Shown: positions 8,146 to 16,205, counted from the stretch's first letter. The stretch is 64,000 nucleotides of DNA from Sorangium cellulosum So0157-2 (GCF_000418325.1 NC_021658.1:8260001-8324000); one strand, 5' to 3'. The notes: generated by a model not told the origin, from the letters alone. Numbers and translations are program-made.

Positions 8146-9594
8146 TCACTCCGGTGAGGCGGCGGCGTCGTGTGACCCTCTCCGGGGAACCACGGCGGCC
8201 CCCGCCCGCTTCGGGCCGAGGCGCGCGAGCCGGGCCGGGGCGTCCCCGGGCGCGGGGTGCCGGATCGTCCCTCGGGGCTCGAGCGGCGGCGCCGCCGGCT
8301 CGTTGCCGGTGACCTGCTTCAGGCCGTAAAAGCCGTTCATCGCCGCCGACAGCATCATCCCGCCGCGGCTCAGCGACCGCGCGCCGCGCGCGAGGCGCTC
8401 GACCACCGCCGCGGGGCCGAAGGCGCGATTCCACATCTGCCGGTGGGCGGCGAGGAGCTGCTCGGGCGACATGCGCGCCGGCCGGAAGGCGACCCCGTAG
8501 CCGCTGTAATGGGGCCAGTCGCGCTCTTCGAGGATCCGCCCGTCTCGCCGGTGCTCGTCGTACAGCGGCGTGCCCCGGAACGGCGTGAGGATGCTCAGGA
8601 ACGGGACGTCGACGCCGATCTCGTTCAGCCGATCGGCCGTGGAGGCGATGACCTCCGGCGTCTGATCGTCGAAGCCCGAGATGAAGCCCGCCATCACGCA
8701 GATCCCGCGATCGTGCAGCTTGCGGATCGCCTCGCGGTACTCGCGCGCGCGGTTCTGGCGCTTGTCGACGCTCTTCAGATCGGCCTCGTCGAGGCTCTCG
8801 ATGCCGAGGAAGATGCCGATGCAGCCGGATCGCTCCATCGCGTCGAGGAGCTCCCGGTCCTTGACGATATCGATGGACGCCTGCGTGAGCCACCAGCGAT
8901 CGAGCCCGGCGAGCTCGCGCAGGAGCTCCTTGGCCCAGCGGCGCTGGACGAGCAGGTTGTCGTCCCAGAACCAGGCGACCTTCTCCTGCCAGAAGCGAGG
9001 GAAATGCGTGGTGGCGATGTCGCGGATCACCTCGTCGACGGGGCGCACGCGGAAGCCGGGGTTGAGGTCGGGCACCGTGCAGAAGCTGCACGTGAACGGG
9101 CAGCCGCGCGTCGCCTGGAGCACGCGGGGCACGAGGAAGCGGCCTTCGAGCAGGTCGTAGCGAGGGGTCGGCAGCCCGGCGAGCGAGGCCGGCTCGCCGT
9201 GATAGACGCGGCGCTGCGTGCCTCGCTCGAGGTCGCGCAGGACGGCGGGCCAGACCGTCTCGGCCTCTCCGGTGACCACCACGTCCACGTGCTGGAGCGC
9301 CTCTTCGATCCAGTACGAGACATGCGGCCCGCCGGCGACGACGCGCACGCCGAGGGCGCGGTAGCGGTCGGCGAGCGTGTAGGCGCGGCGCGCGAAGCCG
9401 GAGAAGAACGAGAGCGCGACGACGTCCGGCGCGGCGTCGACGGGGACGGGGCGCACCTGCTCGTGGAAGAGCTCGACCTCGTGCTCCGGCGGGGTGATCG
9501 CCGCGAGGTGGATCCCGGTGACCGGCGGGACGAAGTGGAAGCGGTGCCCCCTGCGATAGCGGGGGACGTAACTCACGACAATCCTCACCTTCAT
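8146..9594 (-). CDS. B12-binding domain radical SAM protein
   Basis: A 482-residue enzyme. Residues about 1-130 form a cobalamin-binding-like Rossmann domain (VSYVPRYRRGH start, VVAGGPHVSYW, DVVVTGEAE), followed by the radical SAM core with the CxxxCxxC cluster motif in RGCPFTCSFCTV (about residues 163-174). Further family marks are FWDDNLLV and GIESLDEADL. Such enzymes cleave S-adenosylmethionine at a 4Fe-4S cluster and often methylate or rearrange unreactive carbons. Members of this subgroup (with HRQMWNRAF tail) are common in natural product and membrane lipid modification. The ATG is preceded by GAGGAGG with good spacing. It may form a unit with the unknown gene downstream at 6626-8023. 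The substrate cannot be read from the sequence. Confidence 0.88.
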   Translation of the reverse strand: MKVRIVVSYVPRYRRGHRFHFVPPVTGIHLAAITPPEHEVELFHEQVRPVPVDAAPDVVALSFFSGFARRAYTLADRYRALGVRVVAGGPHVSYWIEEALQHVDVVVTGEAETVWPAVLRDLERGTQRRVYHGEPASLAGLPTPRYDLLEGRFLVPRVLQATRGCPFTCSFCTVPDLNPGFRVRPVDEVIRDIATTHFPRFWQEKVAWFWDDNLLVQRRWAKELLRELAGLDRWWLTQASIDIVKDRELLDAMERSGCIGIFLGIESLDEADLKSVDKRQNRAREYREAIRKLHDRGICVMAGFISGFDDQTPEVIASTADRLNEIGVDVPFLSILTPFRGTPLYDEHRRDGRILEERDWPHYSGYGVAFRPARMSPEQLLAAHRQMWNRAFGPAAVVERLARGARSLSRGGMMLSAAMNGFYGLKQVTGNEPAAPPLEPRGTIRHPAPGDAPARLARLGPKRAGAAVVPRRGSHDAAASPE

Positions 9595-9836
9595 GGGCGC
9601 CTCCTCGGGGTCGTGCGCCGCATCGGACCGGCCCCGCCATGACGATGTGGATCCGCGGGCGGACGGAGCTCCGATGAGGCGCGCTCAGGATAACGGAAGG
9701 CGGCCAGTGTCGCTTCCAGGAGCGGGAGGAGCTACCGTGGAGAGACGGTGGCGGGCGCGTGCGCAGGCCGAGGAAGCGAGCGCCCCTTCCGCCCGCCAGA
9801 CGTCCGGCCAGGGATCCGGAGAGAGAGTTCAACGCC

Positions 9837-9910
9837 AAGGCGCAAAGACGCAAAGACGCAAAAAAGAAAAAAAAGATTTGTAGTTTTGCGCCTTTGCGTC
9901 TTTGCGCCTT
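9837..9910. terminator. Long imperfect inverted repeat, probable terminator of the GH53 gene
   Basis: Two 27-bp arms (9837-9863 and 9884-9910) are reverse complements with one mismatch, separated by a 20-base A-rich loop and flanked by T-rich DNA. Each arm is itself built of GCAAAGAC-type 8-base repeats. It lies between the stop of the GH53 gene (minus strand, 9970) and the start of the radical SAM gene, so it would terminate GH53 transcription. The CGCAAAGACGCAAAG core resembles a sequence I remember as scattered widely between genes in many bacterial phyla. Confidence 0.7.
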
Positions 9911-9969
9911 CGCATTTATTTCTCTTCGCTCGCGAGGCAGATCCCTGGCGGGCGTTCTGATCCGCGGTA

Positions 9970-11289
9970 CTACAGGCCGAAGCTCGCCTTGATCGCGTCG
10001 AACTCCGCGAACGCGTCGCTGCTCGCCCTGGTCGCGCCGCCCTGCGACGTGAAGAGGGACGAGCCCCAGGAGCCGCTCTGCGTCGGCTCCCAGAAGAACG
10101 TCCCGAGCCCCCTGCCGTCCGGCAGGTCGCGCATGATCTGATTGGCCTTCGTGCGCTCGGGGTTGTATTCCGCGATCGCGAACGACAGCTCCGGGAATGT
10201 CTCGGCCAGTTCATTGAAGGTGTTCTGCCACACCTCGGGCTCCCCCTGAAATGCCGTGTAGCAGGAGAGCCCGAGGACGTCGAACGCGACGCCTCGCGTC
10301 TTGGCGCTGTCGACCCACCACGCGACGCCGTCGACGTCCTCGGTGTTCTCGACGTGCAGCATGATCTTGATGGTGTCGTCGACCTCCTTGACCCCGGCGA
10401 TGCCTGCCTTGAGCAGCGCGGCCAGGTTGTCCCAGTTCTGGTTCGACGCTCGCCCGGTGAGGCCGCTCGGATTGACGACCGAATCGTTGCCCCAGCAGTC
10501 CGTGCTGGCGGACGGCACGTGGATGAGCATCCCCGGCGTGATCTCGTTGCCGATCTGCACCATGTCCGGGCGCGCGCCCGCGCCGACGAGCGCGGCGACG
10601 ACCTCCTTCGTGTAGTCCTTCAAGAGGCCCGCCATCTCGTCGATCGACCGGGCGTCCCGCCAGGCCTCGGGGATGATCTGTTTGCCGGGGTCGGCCCAGG
10701 TGTCGCTGTAATGGAAGTCGAGCAGGAAGCCCATGCCCGCGGCCTTGATCTGCTTGCCGAACTCGATCGTGTGGTCCTTGTCGCAGTAGCTCTCTTCCTT
10801 CGCGCAAGTGCCGCCGGTCCCGAACGCATAGCCGTACGTCGCGCCCGGGTCCACGAACGTCCGGAGCCGGATGTAGTTGAATCCGTGATTCTTCAGCAGC
10901 TCGAGCATCCCTTTTTCGTTCCCGTCCGTGTCCACGTACGTCGCGCCGTTATCGACCGCCTCCTGGACGCTGGAGATATCGGCGCCCAGGATGAAGCCGG
11001 GCTCGAACGGCGCCATGCCGCCGGCTCCGCCCGTTCCGGCGCCGCCCACGCCCACCGACGTGGACGACGTGGCAGAGGACGCGCTCGTCGCGACGGACGC
11101 GCCTCCCCCGCTCGAGCTCCCGGCCGTCGCGCTGCCGCCGCCTCCCCCCGAGGCGGATCCCCCCTGACCCGCGCTGCTTGCATCGTCTCCACCCGCGCTC
11201 GGCTCTGTGCAGTGACAGAGAAAAATTGGAATGAAGAGCGCGGCAAGCGTGGTGCAGGAGCGTACGGTGGAGCGCATCGTGGACATCAT
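9970..11289 (-). CDS. Secreted GH53 arabinogalactan endo-beta-1,4-galactanase
   Basis: A 439-residue lipoprotein-like enzyme that cleaves beta-1,4-galactan side chains of pectin. The N-terminus has a signal peptide ending IPIFLCHC, then a Gly/Ser/Ala linker to about residue 95. The GH53 barrel follows: FILGADISSVQE, the acid/base Glu in QIGNEITPGML (about residue 248), and the nucleophile Glu in FAIAEYNPE (about 371). FRLRTFVDP-like IRLRTFVDPGA and LLDFHYSDTWADP are further family signatures. An ATG-ATG pair gives the start; AGGA lies about 9 bases upstream of the first. Downstream sits a long hairpin. With the deacetylase, GH43 and GH26 enzymes in this window it suggests a plant-debris degrader. 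The family call is firm. Confidence 0.92.
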   Translation of the reverse strand: MMSTMRSTVRSCTTLAALFIPIFLCHCTEPSAGGDDASSAGQGGSASGGGGGSATAGSSSGGGASVATSASSATSSTSVGVGGAGTGGAGGMAPFEPGFILGADISSVQEAVDNGATYVDTDGNEKGMLELLKNHGFNYIRLRTFVDPGATYGYAFGTGGTCAKEESYCDKDHTIEFGKQIKAAGMGFLLDFHYSDTWADPGKQIIPEAWRDARSIDEMAGLLKDYTKEVVAALVGAGARPDMVQIGNEITPGMLIHVPSASTDCWGNDSVVNPSGLTGRASNQNWDNLAALLKAGIAGVKEVDDTIKIMLHVENTEDVDGVAWWVDSAKTRGVAFDVLGLSCYTAFQGEPEVWQNTFNELAETFPELSFAIAEYNPERTKANQIMRDLPDGRGLGTFFWEPTQSGSWGSSLFTSQGGATRASSDAFAEFDAIKASFGL

Positions 11290-11390
11290 GCACCATCCTA
11301 CCTGGGCCCGACGGCCAGAGTCACGCGGCGATCCGTTGACGTCCTTGCGGTCGATTTCTCGCTTGATGACGCGATCGGCATCTCGAGCGG

Positions 11391-12236
11391 TCAGGCGCGC
11401 GCGCTCACGAGCCAGCAGGCCCCGGTGAAGCGGGCGGCGCCATCGCGGACGTACGGCGCGAAGGCAGCGCGAACCACCTCGGCCGTCCGGGCGCGCGTCG
11501 GCTCGTCCGCGTCCCGCAGCGCGAGGCCCACCGGTCCGAGCTTGACGGCATAGGTGAGCAGGTCTCTCTCCGCGACGCCGGTGGGCACGTCGATCGGGCG
11601 GATGGCGACGTCGGTCCAGCCGCTCGCGTCCAGGATCCGCTGCACGCGGTCTCTGTCCGCGAAGGCGAACGGGCCTGGCGCGTCGGGGCCCGGGGTGGGC
11701 AGGTTGGGCAAGAGCGGCGCGGCGGCGCGGGCGGCCTCGGTCATGAACGGGTTCTCGGCGGGGCTGCGCCAGGCCACGAACGAGAGCCTGGCGTCGCGCC
11801 GCGCGGCGCGCCGGAGGTTGGCGAACGCCGCCGCGGGGTCGGCGAAGAACATCACGCCGAAGCGCGAGATCACCGCGTCGAACTCGCCGGGCTCGAAGCG
11901 ATGGGTCTGCGCGTCGGCCTGGACGAAGGCGGCGGACGAAAGGCCCTCGGCGGCGGCGCGCGCCCTGGCGGCCGCCACGAGCGGCCCGGAGATATCGACG
12001 CCGAGACAGCGGCCCGCCGGCCCGAGGCGCCGCGCCATCGCGAGGGCCGTGGCGCCCGCGCCGCAGCCGACGTCGAGCACACGGCCGCCCTCGCCGGGGA
12101 AGGCTCCTTCGAGGAGCGGCGCCCCGAGCGGCGCCAGCATGGTGTCGAGCACTTCCTGCATCTCCACCCAGATGGGCCCCCCGGCGTCGTTCCACAGGGC
12201 GGCCTGGTCGCGATTGGGCTGGTCGGCTTCGGACAT
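11391..12236 (-). CDS. SAM-dependent class I methyltransferase under SoxR-like control
   Basis: A 281-residue methyltransferase of the UbiE/Methyltransf_11 type. Motif I is VLDVGCGAGAT (about residues 52-62), followed by GRCLGVDISGPLV, the acidic-loop AFVQADAQ and FDAVISRFGVMFF. It would transfer a methyl group from S-adenosylmethionine to an unknown small molecule in the cytoplasm. The start ATG at 12236 is preceded by AAGGAG with 6-base spacing; a longer reading frame starting 33 bases upstream is less likely. Its promoter carries a near-perfect SoxR-type operator shared with the divergent MerR-family gene, so expression is probably induced by whatever that regulator senses. MerR plus methyltransferase pairs of this sort are common in actinobacteria and myxobacteria. 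Confidence 0.88.
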   Translation of the reverse strand: MSEADQPNRDQAALWNDAGGPIWVEMQEVLDTMLAPLGAPLLEGAFPGEGGRVLDVGCGAGATALAMARRLGPAGRCLGVDISGPLVAAARARAAAEGLSSAAFVQADAQTHRFEPGEFDAVISRFGVMFFADPAAAFANLRRAARRDARLSFVAWRSPAENPFMTEAARAAAPLLPNLPTPGPDAPGPFAFADRDRVQRILDASGWTDVAIRPIDVPTGVAERDLLTYAVKLGPVGLALRDADEPTRARTAEVVRAAFAPYVRDGAARFTGACWLVSARA

Positions 12237-12276
12237 CGGAGTCTCCTTTCGCTTGCGATGGGCAATCACGCCCCGT

Positions 12277-12307
12277 AGTCTGCAACCTCAAGTCGACTTG
12301 AGGTCAA
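12277..12307 (-). promoter_or_regulatory. SoxR-type promoter/operator for the methyltransferase
   Basis: A perfect 18-bp palindrome CCTCAAGTCGACTTGAGG (12286-12303) sits in a 19-bp spacer between TTGACC (minus strand, 12302-12307) and CAGACT (12277-12282). The long 19-bp spacing is the hallmark of MerR-family activated promoters. From memory, the E. coli soxS operator differs only in the central two bases and has the same spacing. The right arm of the palindrome also supplies a GAGG that could act as ribosome binding site for the divergent regulator gene. Confidence 0.88.
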
Positions 12308-12309
12308 GG

Positions 12310-12789
12310 GTGAAAGACGAAGATCTGGACATCACCGAGGTCGCCCGGCGCTCCGGCGTGCCCGCCTCGACCCTGCGGTACTATGAAGAGAAGGGGCTCA
12401 TCGCCTCGACCGGGCGGCGGGGCTTGCGGCGCCTGTTCGCCCCCGGGGTGCTGGAGCGCCTGGCGCTGATCGGCCTCGGCCAGGTGGCGGGGTTCTCGCT
12501 GGACGAGATCGCGCAGATGTTCGCGCCCGACGGCCGGCTGCGCCTCCAGCGCGAGCGGCTGACGGCCAAGGCCGAGGAGCTGGACCAGACCATCCAGCGG
12601 CTCGTCGCCATGCGCGACGGCCTGCGCCACGCGGCGGCGTGCTCGGCGCCGAGCCACATGGAGTGCCCGCGCTTCCGCAGCATCGTCCGGCTCGCCGGCG
12701 CCGGCCGGCTCGAGCCGCCGCCGCGGGGAGCCTCGGGGCGGCGGCGGTCCGGGCCGCCCGCGGAGCCTCGCCGGCGCCCCGCCGGTTAG
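12310..12789 (+). CDS. MerR-family regulator, SoxR-like with degenerate Fe-S site
   Basis: A 159-residue one-domain regulator. Residues 5-75 are the winged helix-turn-helix (DITEVARRSGVPASTLRYYEEKG), then the antiparallel dimer helix (LDQTIQRLVAMRDGL) and a short sensor tail. The tail aligns with E. coli SoxR, but of the four cysteines that hold the 2Fe-2S cluster only those equivalent to the second and fourth remain (C111 and C119); the first and third positions are Ala. It therefore probably does not hold a SoxR cluster and may sense a ligand or thiol oxidation instead. GTG start 6 bases past the operator. Its stop overlaps the convergent stop of the next gene by two bases. Confidence 0.85.
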   Translation: MKDEDLDITEVARRSGVPASTLRYYEEKGLIASTGRRGLRRLFAPGVLERLALIGLGQVAGFSLDEIAQMFAPDGRLRLQRERLTAKAEELDQTIQRLVAMRDGLRHAAACSAPSHMECPRFRSIVRLAGAGRLEPPPRGASGRRRSGPPAEPRRRPAG

Positions 12790-14033
12790 CTCGTCATTCC
12801 CGAGGCGCTGCTGCTCGCCGACGCAGCGGCGCTCGCGGGCTGGATCATCGCGCGATCTCGCGTGTCGCCGCGCGGTCCCGTATCGAGCCCGTATACGTCG
12901 CGCGAGCCCAGCCGCAGCGTACGGACGGCGAGGACGGCGAAGATCAGGTAGTGGGCGAGGAAGAAGCGCTCGAAGAGGGCGGGAAACAGCAGCGTACGTA
13001 CCATGAAGTTGAAGAGCAGCACGCAAGAGAACATCACCCACGGCTCATCGAGCGCCAGGCCACCCCCGCTCCTGACGTGCAGCACGAGCGCGATCGCGAG
13101 CACGAGCATATAAGGGATCACGGAGGTCGCCAGCGCGCTCGGGACAAGCTCGGTGGCGACAGCCCGGAAATAGTCATCCGGGCCGACCGAGACGAAGGCG
13201 GACGCCGGGTGAACGAGGGGATCGATGAACGTGTGATGGAAGAGGGTCCGCCACCCGTATGCGCCATTGAGCCGGGTGACGAAGACATACGCCCCCAGGA
13301 TCGCCGAGGACGAGGCGGCGAAGCAGGCGAGGCGCGCGCGCAGCCGCTCCGCGCGACGGAACAGGAGCAACCAGGCCGAGAACATGAGCCCGAGGATCGC
13401 GGTCTCGTGCCTCACGAGCACCGCGACGGTGAGCAGGACGAAGGAGAGGCGCCGATTGCCCGCCTCGAGGAACGCGTACCCGGCGGCGACCACGATGAGC
13501 GCGGCGAGCCCATCCGGGGTCGGGATGTTCGCGACATGGGTGAAGGGGGAGCTCAAGAAGAGGAAGCCGCTCACCAGGGCGGCGCATACCGGGTCGAGGT
13601 GGCGCTTCATCCACAACAGGCCTACGAGCGCGAGGAGGACGTACGACAGCGCCGAGACGGCAGACGCCGCTTGCACGATGTTCACCCCGCACTTGTACAG
13701 CACGTAGAGCAGGCTCGAATAGAGCATCCGCATCCGATAAAACGAGAGCTGCTCGATAAATGCCTGAGGATTATGCGCGACCTCGGCCCTGTAGGGTGAG
13801 CTGCTCGTGAGCTCGTGAACTACGGCAGCTGGAGCGGCGTCACGGAGGGCGCCATACGCGCCGCCGTGGATGACGACCGGATCGTTCGAGTCGTAGGAAA
13901 GCACGACGCCGCTATAGCCGAGCACGTCCCAGCCATACCGTGGCGATCCGAACCCACGTATGCCGGCGACGCACACGACGACGCAGCAATAGACCACGAC
14001 CGCGATCCGTCGCGGCCAAACACCATCACACAT
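12786..14033 (-). CDS. Multi-pass membrane protein, mannosyltransferase-like
   Basis: A 415-residue integral membrane protein with about ten hydrophobic segments (for example VVVYCCVVVCVAGI, SYVLLALVGLLWM, LLTVAVLVRHETAILG, MLVLAIALVLHV). After the first helix there is a loop with GWDVLGYSGVVLS, where Asp is placed as in the catalytic first loop of GT-C/ArnT-like glycosyltransferases. That, together with the helix number, suggests a lipid-linked sugar transferase or a related polymer-handling protein. The assignment is by architecture only. The ATG is preceded by GGAGGGGG. The C-terminal 30 residues are Ser/Ala-rich and cytoplasmic in appearance. Confidence 0.7.
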   Translation of the reverse strand: MCDGVWPRRIAVVVYCCVVVCVAGIRGFGSPRYGWDVLGYSGVVLSYDSNDPVVIHGGAYGALRDAAPAAVVHELTSSSPYRAEVAHNPQAFIEQLSFYRMRMLYSSLLYVLYKCGVNIVQAASAVSALSYVLLALVGLLWMKRHLDPVCAALVSGFLFLSSPFTHVANIPTPDGLAALIVVAAGYAFLEAGNRRLSFVLLTVAVLVRHETAILGLMFSAWLLLFRRAERLRARLACFAASSSAILGAYVFVTRLNGAYGWRTLFHHTFIDPLVHPASAFVSVGPDDYFRAVATELVPSALATSVIPYMLVLAIALVLHVRSGGGLALDEPWVMFSCVLLFNFMVRTLLFPALFERFFLAHYLIFAVLAVRTLRLGSRDVYGLDTGPRGDTRDRAMIQPASAAASASSSASGMTS

Positions 14034-14406
14034 ACCCCCTCCGTCCGGTCTTCGACGGCCGTCGCAGCGGTCCCCTTGCGCCGACGACGATGATTCGAAG
14101 ATTCCAGATTTATTCTCCCATGGTTGGTCATACCGTCAAGAGTACCAAGCAGCCAGAGCTGCTCGCGCTGGAGGGGTCGGCGCGAGCGATGGGCCCGGCC
14201 GCAGTAGAAGATCAGGCAAATTCGGATTCTCGCTGAGCGCCCGGGGCGGCACTGCGCTTGCCTCCCGTCATGGCGGTGCGCGCGGTCTCGCACGATTCCC
14301 GCACCATTCTCGCAGGGTCCCCGCAGCACCCCGCACGGTTCCCGCACGATTCCCGCACGGTTCCCGCACGATTCCCGCACGATTCCCGCACGAGAGGAGC
14401 ATTCGA
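14034..14406. other. Intergenic region holding an 11-bp repeat array
   Basis: About 370 bases between the divergently placed membrane protein and DUF2267 genes. The first 250 bases hold no convincing gene and are AT-richer than average near 14090-14130, which may contain promoters. The last 105 bases are the 11-bp tandem array listed separately. Confidence 0.6.
14291..14394. repeat. 11-bp tandem repeat array upstream of the DUF2267 gene
   Basis: Nine consecutive units close to CACGATTCCCG or CACGGTTCCCG run from 14291 to 14388, with a partial tenth. Eight units are 11 bp and one is 10 bp, so each repeat spans about one turn of the DNA helix and would face the same side. The array ends only 7 bases before the ribosome binding site (GAGAGGAG). 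It may be a stacked protein-binding site or simple slippage DNA. Confidence 0.9.
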
Positions 14407-15015
14407 ATGGGCAGCAAGGCGAAGACGACGACCGCGGTCGCTCGGTCGATCGATGATGTCTCCGAGCAGATCTTCCGGCAGGTCGAGCAGAGCGGCGCGC
14501 TGCCGCCGCACCTGGGGGCGCCCGAGGCCGTCGGCGCGGCGCTGTGCACGCTGTCGCGCCGGCTGAGCGGTGGAGAGGCGCGGGACCTCGCCTCGGCCCT
14601 GCCCTCGACGATCCAGGCGATCGTCCAGCCGTGCGCCACGCACCGCGACGAGGATCCGGAGGTCTTCGGTCGTCGAGAGTTCCTCGAGACGCTCGCGGAG
14701 CACCTGCACATCGATACCGACCAGGCGAGGGCGGTGTCCCATGCGGTCTTCGCCGCCGTGGAGCGCGAGATCCCCATGAAGGAGGTCACGGACATCGAGA
14801 GCCAGCTCCCGGCCGATCTGAAGGAGCTCTGGGGGCGCCACCGCGTCGCGGGCAGCTCCCACGCGGAGCGGCCGGCGGACACGTCGCTGGCGGCGCCTCC
14901 CCCGCGGGCGTCCGTGGACACGCCCGCGCCGGACCAGCTCCGCGACGACGTGGGCGCGGACGGCACGGCGGCGACCTCATCCGGCGACGCCCCCGCCGTC
15001 CGGCGCGCGAGCTGA
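14407..15015 (+). CDS. DUF2267 family protein
   Basis: A 202-residue protein. Residues about 15-140 match the DUF2267 fold: DDVSEQIFRQVEQ, ALCTLSRRLSGGEARDLASALP and FLETLAEHLHIDTDQARAVS, i.e. two helical repeats each ending in a hydrophobic/acidic stretch. The C-terminal 60 residues are Pro/Ala/Asp-rich and disordered in appearance. The family is widespread in stress-related gene neighbourhoods, but its biochemical role is unknown to me. AGGAG lies 7 bases before the ATG, directly after the 11-bp repeat array, which probably influences its expression. The gene ends just before a decayed radC fragment. Confidence 0.8.
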   Translation: MGSKAKTTTAVARSIDDVSEQIFRQVEQSGALPPHLGAPEAVGAALCTLSRRLSGGEARDLASALPSTIQAIVQPCATHRDEDPEVFGRREFLETLAEHLHIDTDQARAVSHAVFAAVEREIPMKEVTDIESQLPADLKELWGRHRVAGSSHAERPADTSLAAPPPRASVDTPAPDQLRDDVGADGTAATSSGDAPAVRRAS

Positions 15016-15038
15016 CGGCGGCACGGAGGGCCCGAAGA

Positions 15039-15150
15039 CGGCCGCGAGGCGGGTCGCCGCGGGTCGCCGCCTGGAGGGCCACGTCGGCGCGCTCCGCCGG
15101 CGCCACCGCGGCGGGCGCGCGAACGACGGGAGATCCTCGGCCAAGAGGAG
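15039..15150 (-). pseudogene. Fragment of radC
   Basis: On the plus strand this stretch closely follows 24130-24240, the part of radC coding for the region SLARLSPAALAERAEVALQAAT. Shared words include GAGGCGGGTCGCCGCCTGGA and GCGCGCGAACGACGGGAGAT-like text. Small insertions and a duplicated CGGGTCGCCG break the frame. It is a remnant, not a gene. Confidence 0.75.
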
Positions 15151-15280
15151 GCGGCGGTCGAGGTCCGGCAGGCGCTCGGTGTCGATCCCGGCGTCCTGCC
15201 GCGCCGCGCCACGCCGGCCGCGCGCTGCGCGGCAGGCCCCCGCGCAGCGCGGCCCGCGAGCGAAGCGACAGCCGTCGAGG
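15150..15280 (+). pseudogene. Fragment of the XRE regulator 3' end
   Basis: The plus strand reads EVRQALGVDPGVLPRRA, matching VRLADALAVEPGALLRRA of the XRE regulator at 24618-24908, and continues to a GCGAAGCGACAGCCG word that equals the 3' end of that gene. The helix-turn-helix part is missing. Together with the radC fragment and the promoter at 15349 it forms a collinear decayed copy of 24.1-25.0 kb. Confidence 0.7.
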
Positions 15281-15348
15281 TAGTCCGGCAGCCGCCACGT
15301 GATGACACCCTCCTCACAATTCCAGCGCCTGTGCAGAATTACGCAAAG

Positions 15349-15386
15349 GCTCGGTGTTGATTGTTGATTCGGCGCGGGCGTAACCT
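15349..15386 (+). promoter_or_regulatory. Duplicated promoter segment upstream of the nuclease operon
   Basis: A 38-bp block identical, except for one base, to 24973-25010 upstream of hsdM. It contains TTGATT (15357-15362), an 18-bp spacer and TAACCT (15381-15386), a plausible housekeeping promoter. The next gene on the same strand starts at 15486, giving a leader of about 90 bases. Confidence 0.65.
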
Positions 15387-15485
15387 GCCCTCACCGGAGG
15401 CCGACCGGCCGCCGTCCACCAGGGCCACCCAACCATGAGGCCGTCCAGCGGCCCATGGCGAGCACAGCGAGGAGGAGCGAGGTAG

Positions 15486-16205
15486 ATGACAATCTTCGCG
15501 TCAGCGCCTGAAGCAGACGAGCCCCGGCTCGCCGGCCTCGCCGCGGAATGGCGCGCCATCGTGGCACGGGAGCAGGAGAACCGCGTGGCGCAGGTCGCCG
15601 CGTGGGAGGCAAGGCTGGCCGAGCTCCGCGCCGAGCAAGAGGCGCTCGTGAGCGGTGGCCGCTGGGCCGGCGGGCCGGACGATCTCCTGAGCATCCTCGG
15701 GCAGAGCCGGCAGGAGCGGTATCACTCCGCGCTGCTGGCATGGCTGCTCGATCCCCAGGGTCGACATGGCCTCGGCGCTGGCTTCCTCGAGGCGTTGCTC
15801 CGCCGCTGCGCGGCCGATCCGCCGCGGGCCGCGCTGAACCGCGCCCGGTCCGCGCTCGACGTGAGCAAGGGCGACGCCCGCGCCGATGTCGTCGTCGCTG
15901 GGCCTGGGCTCTTCCTCGTGCTCGAGAACAAGGTCGATGCCCGCGAACAGCCCCTGCAATGCGATCGCCTTTACGAGAGCTTCTGTCGAGAGCCGGGCGC
16001 GCTGTTCGTCTTCCTGTCGCCATCCGGACGAGCGCCCGTGACAGCCACGGGCGCCGCGCGGGAGGCGTTCACGCCGATGAGCTACGCCGACATCGCGGCG
16101 ATGCTCCGCGACGCGATCGCCTCGGCGCCGGGCAAGGGCGCGACGGCGCACGGGCGCGAGGCCGCCTCCAACTATCTCGCCACCCTGGAGAGGGAGTTCC
16201 GATGA
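15486..16205 (+). CDS. PD-(D/E)XK nuclease superfamily protein
   Basis: A 239-residue protein. Residues 25-56 are a likely coiled coil. Then ERYHSALLAWLLDPQGRHGL (about 77-96) and a GFLEALLRR helix match the opening of the PDDEXK_20 group, followed by the catalytic core: D134 in ARADVVV and E147/K149 in FLVLENKVDA, with Q155 behind. All residues for a metal-dependent phosphodiesterase are therefore present. It is expected to cut nucleic acid. A GAGG lies 5 bases before the ATG. Its stop overlaps the next start by ATGA, so the two are a coupled pair. The position behind a decayed radC/XRE module and a copied hsd promoter points to a role in defence, which is inference. Confidence 0.8.
   Translation: MTIFASAPEADEPRLAGLAAEWRAIVAREQENRVAQVAAWEARLAELRAEQEALVSGGRWAGGPDDLLSILGQSRQERYHSALLAWLLDPQGRHGLGAGFLEALLRRCAADPPRAALNRARSALDVSKGDARADVVVAGPGLFLVLENKVDAREQPLQCDRLYESFCREPGALFVFLSPSGRAPVTATGAAREAFTPMSYADIAAMLRDAIASAPGKGATAHGREAASNYLATLEREFR

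Noticed and set aside
12789..14030. Plus-strand frames antisense to the membrane protein
   Set aside because: They are Glu/Arg/Asp-rich shadows of hydrophobic codons on the other strand.
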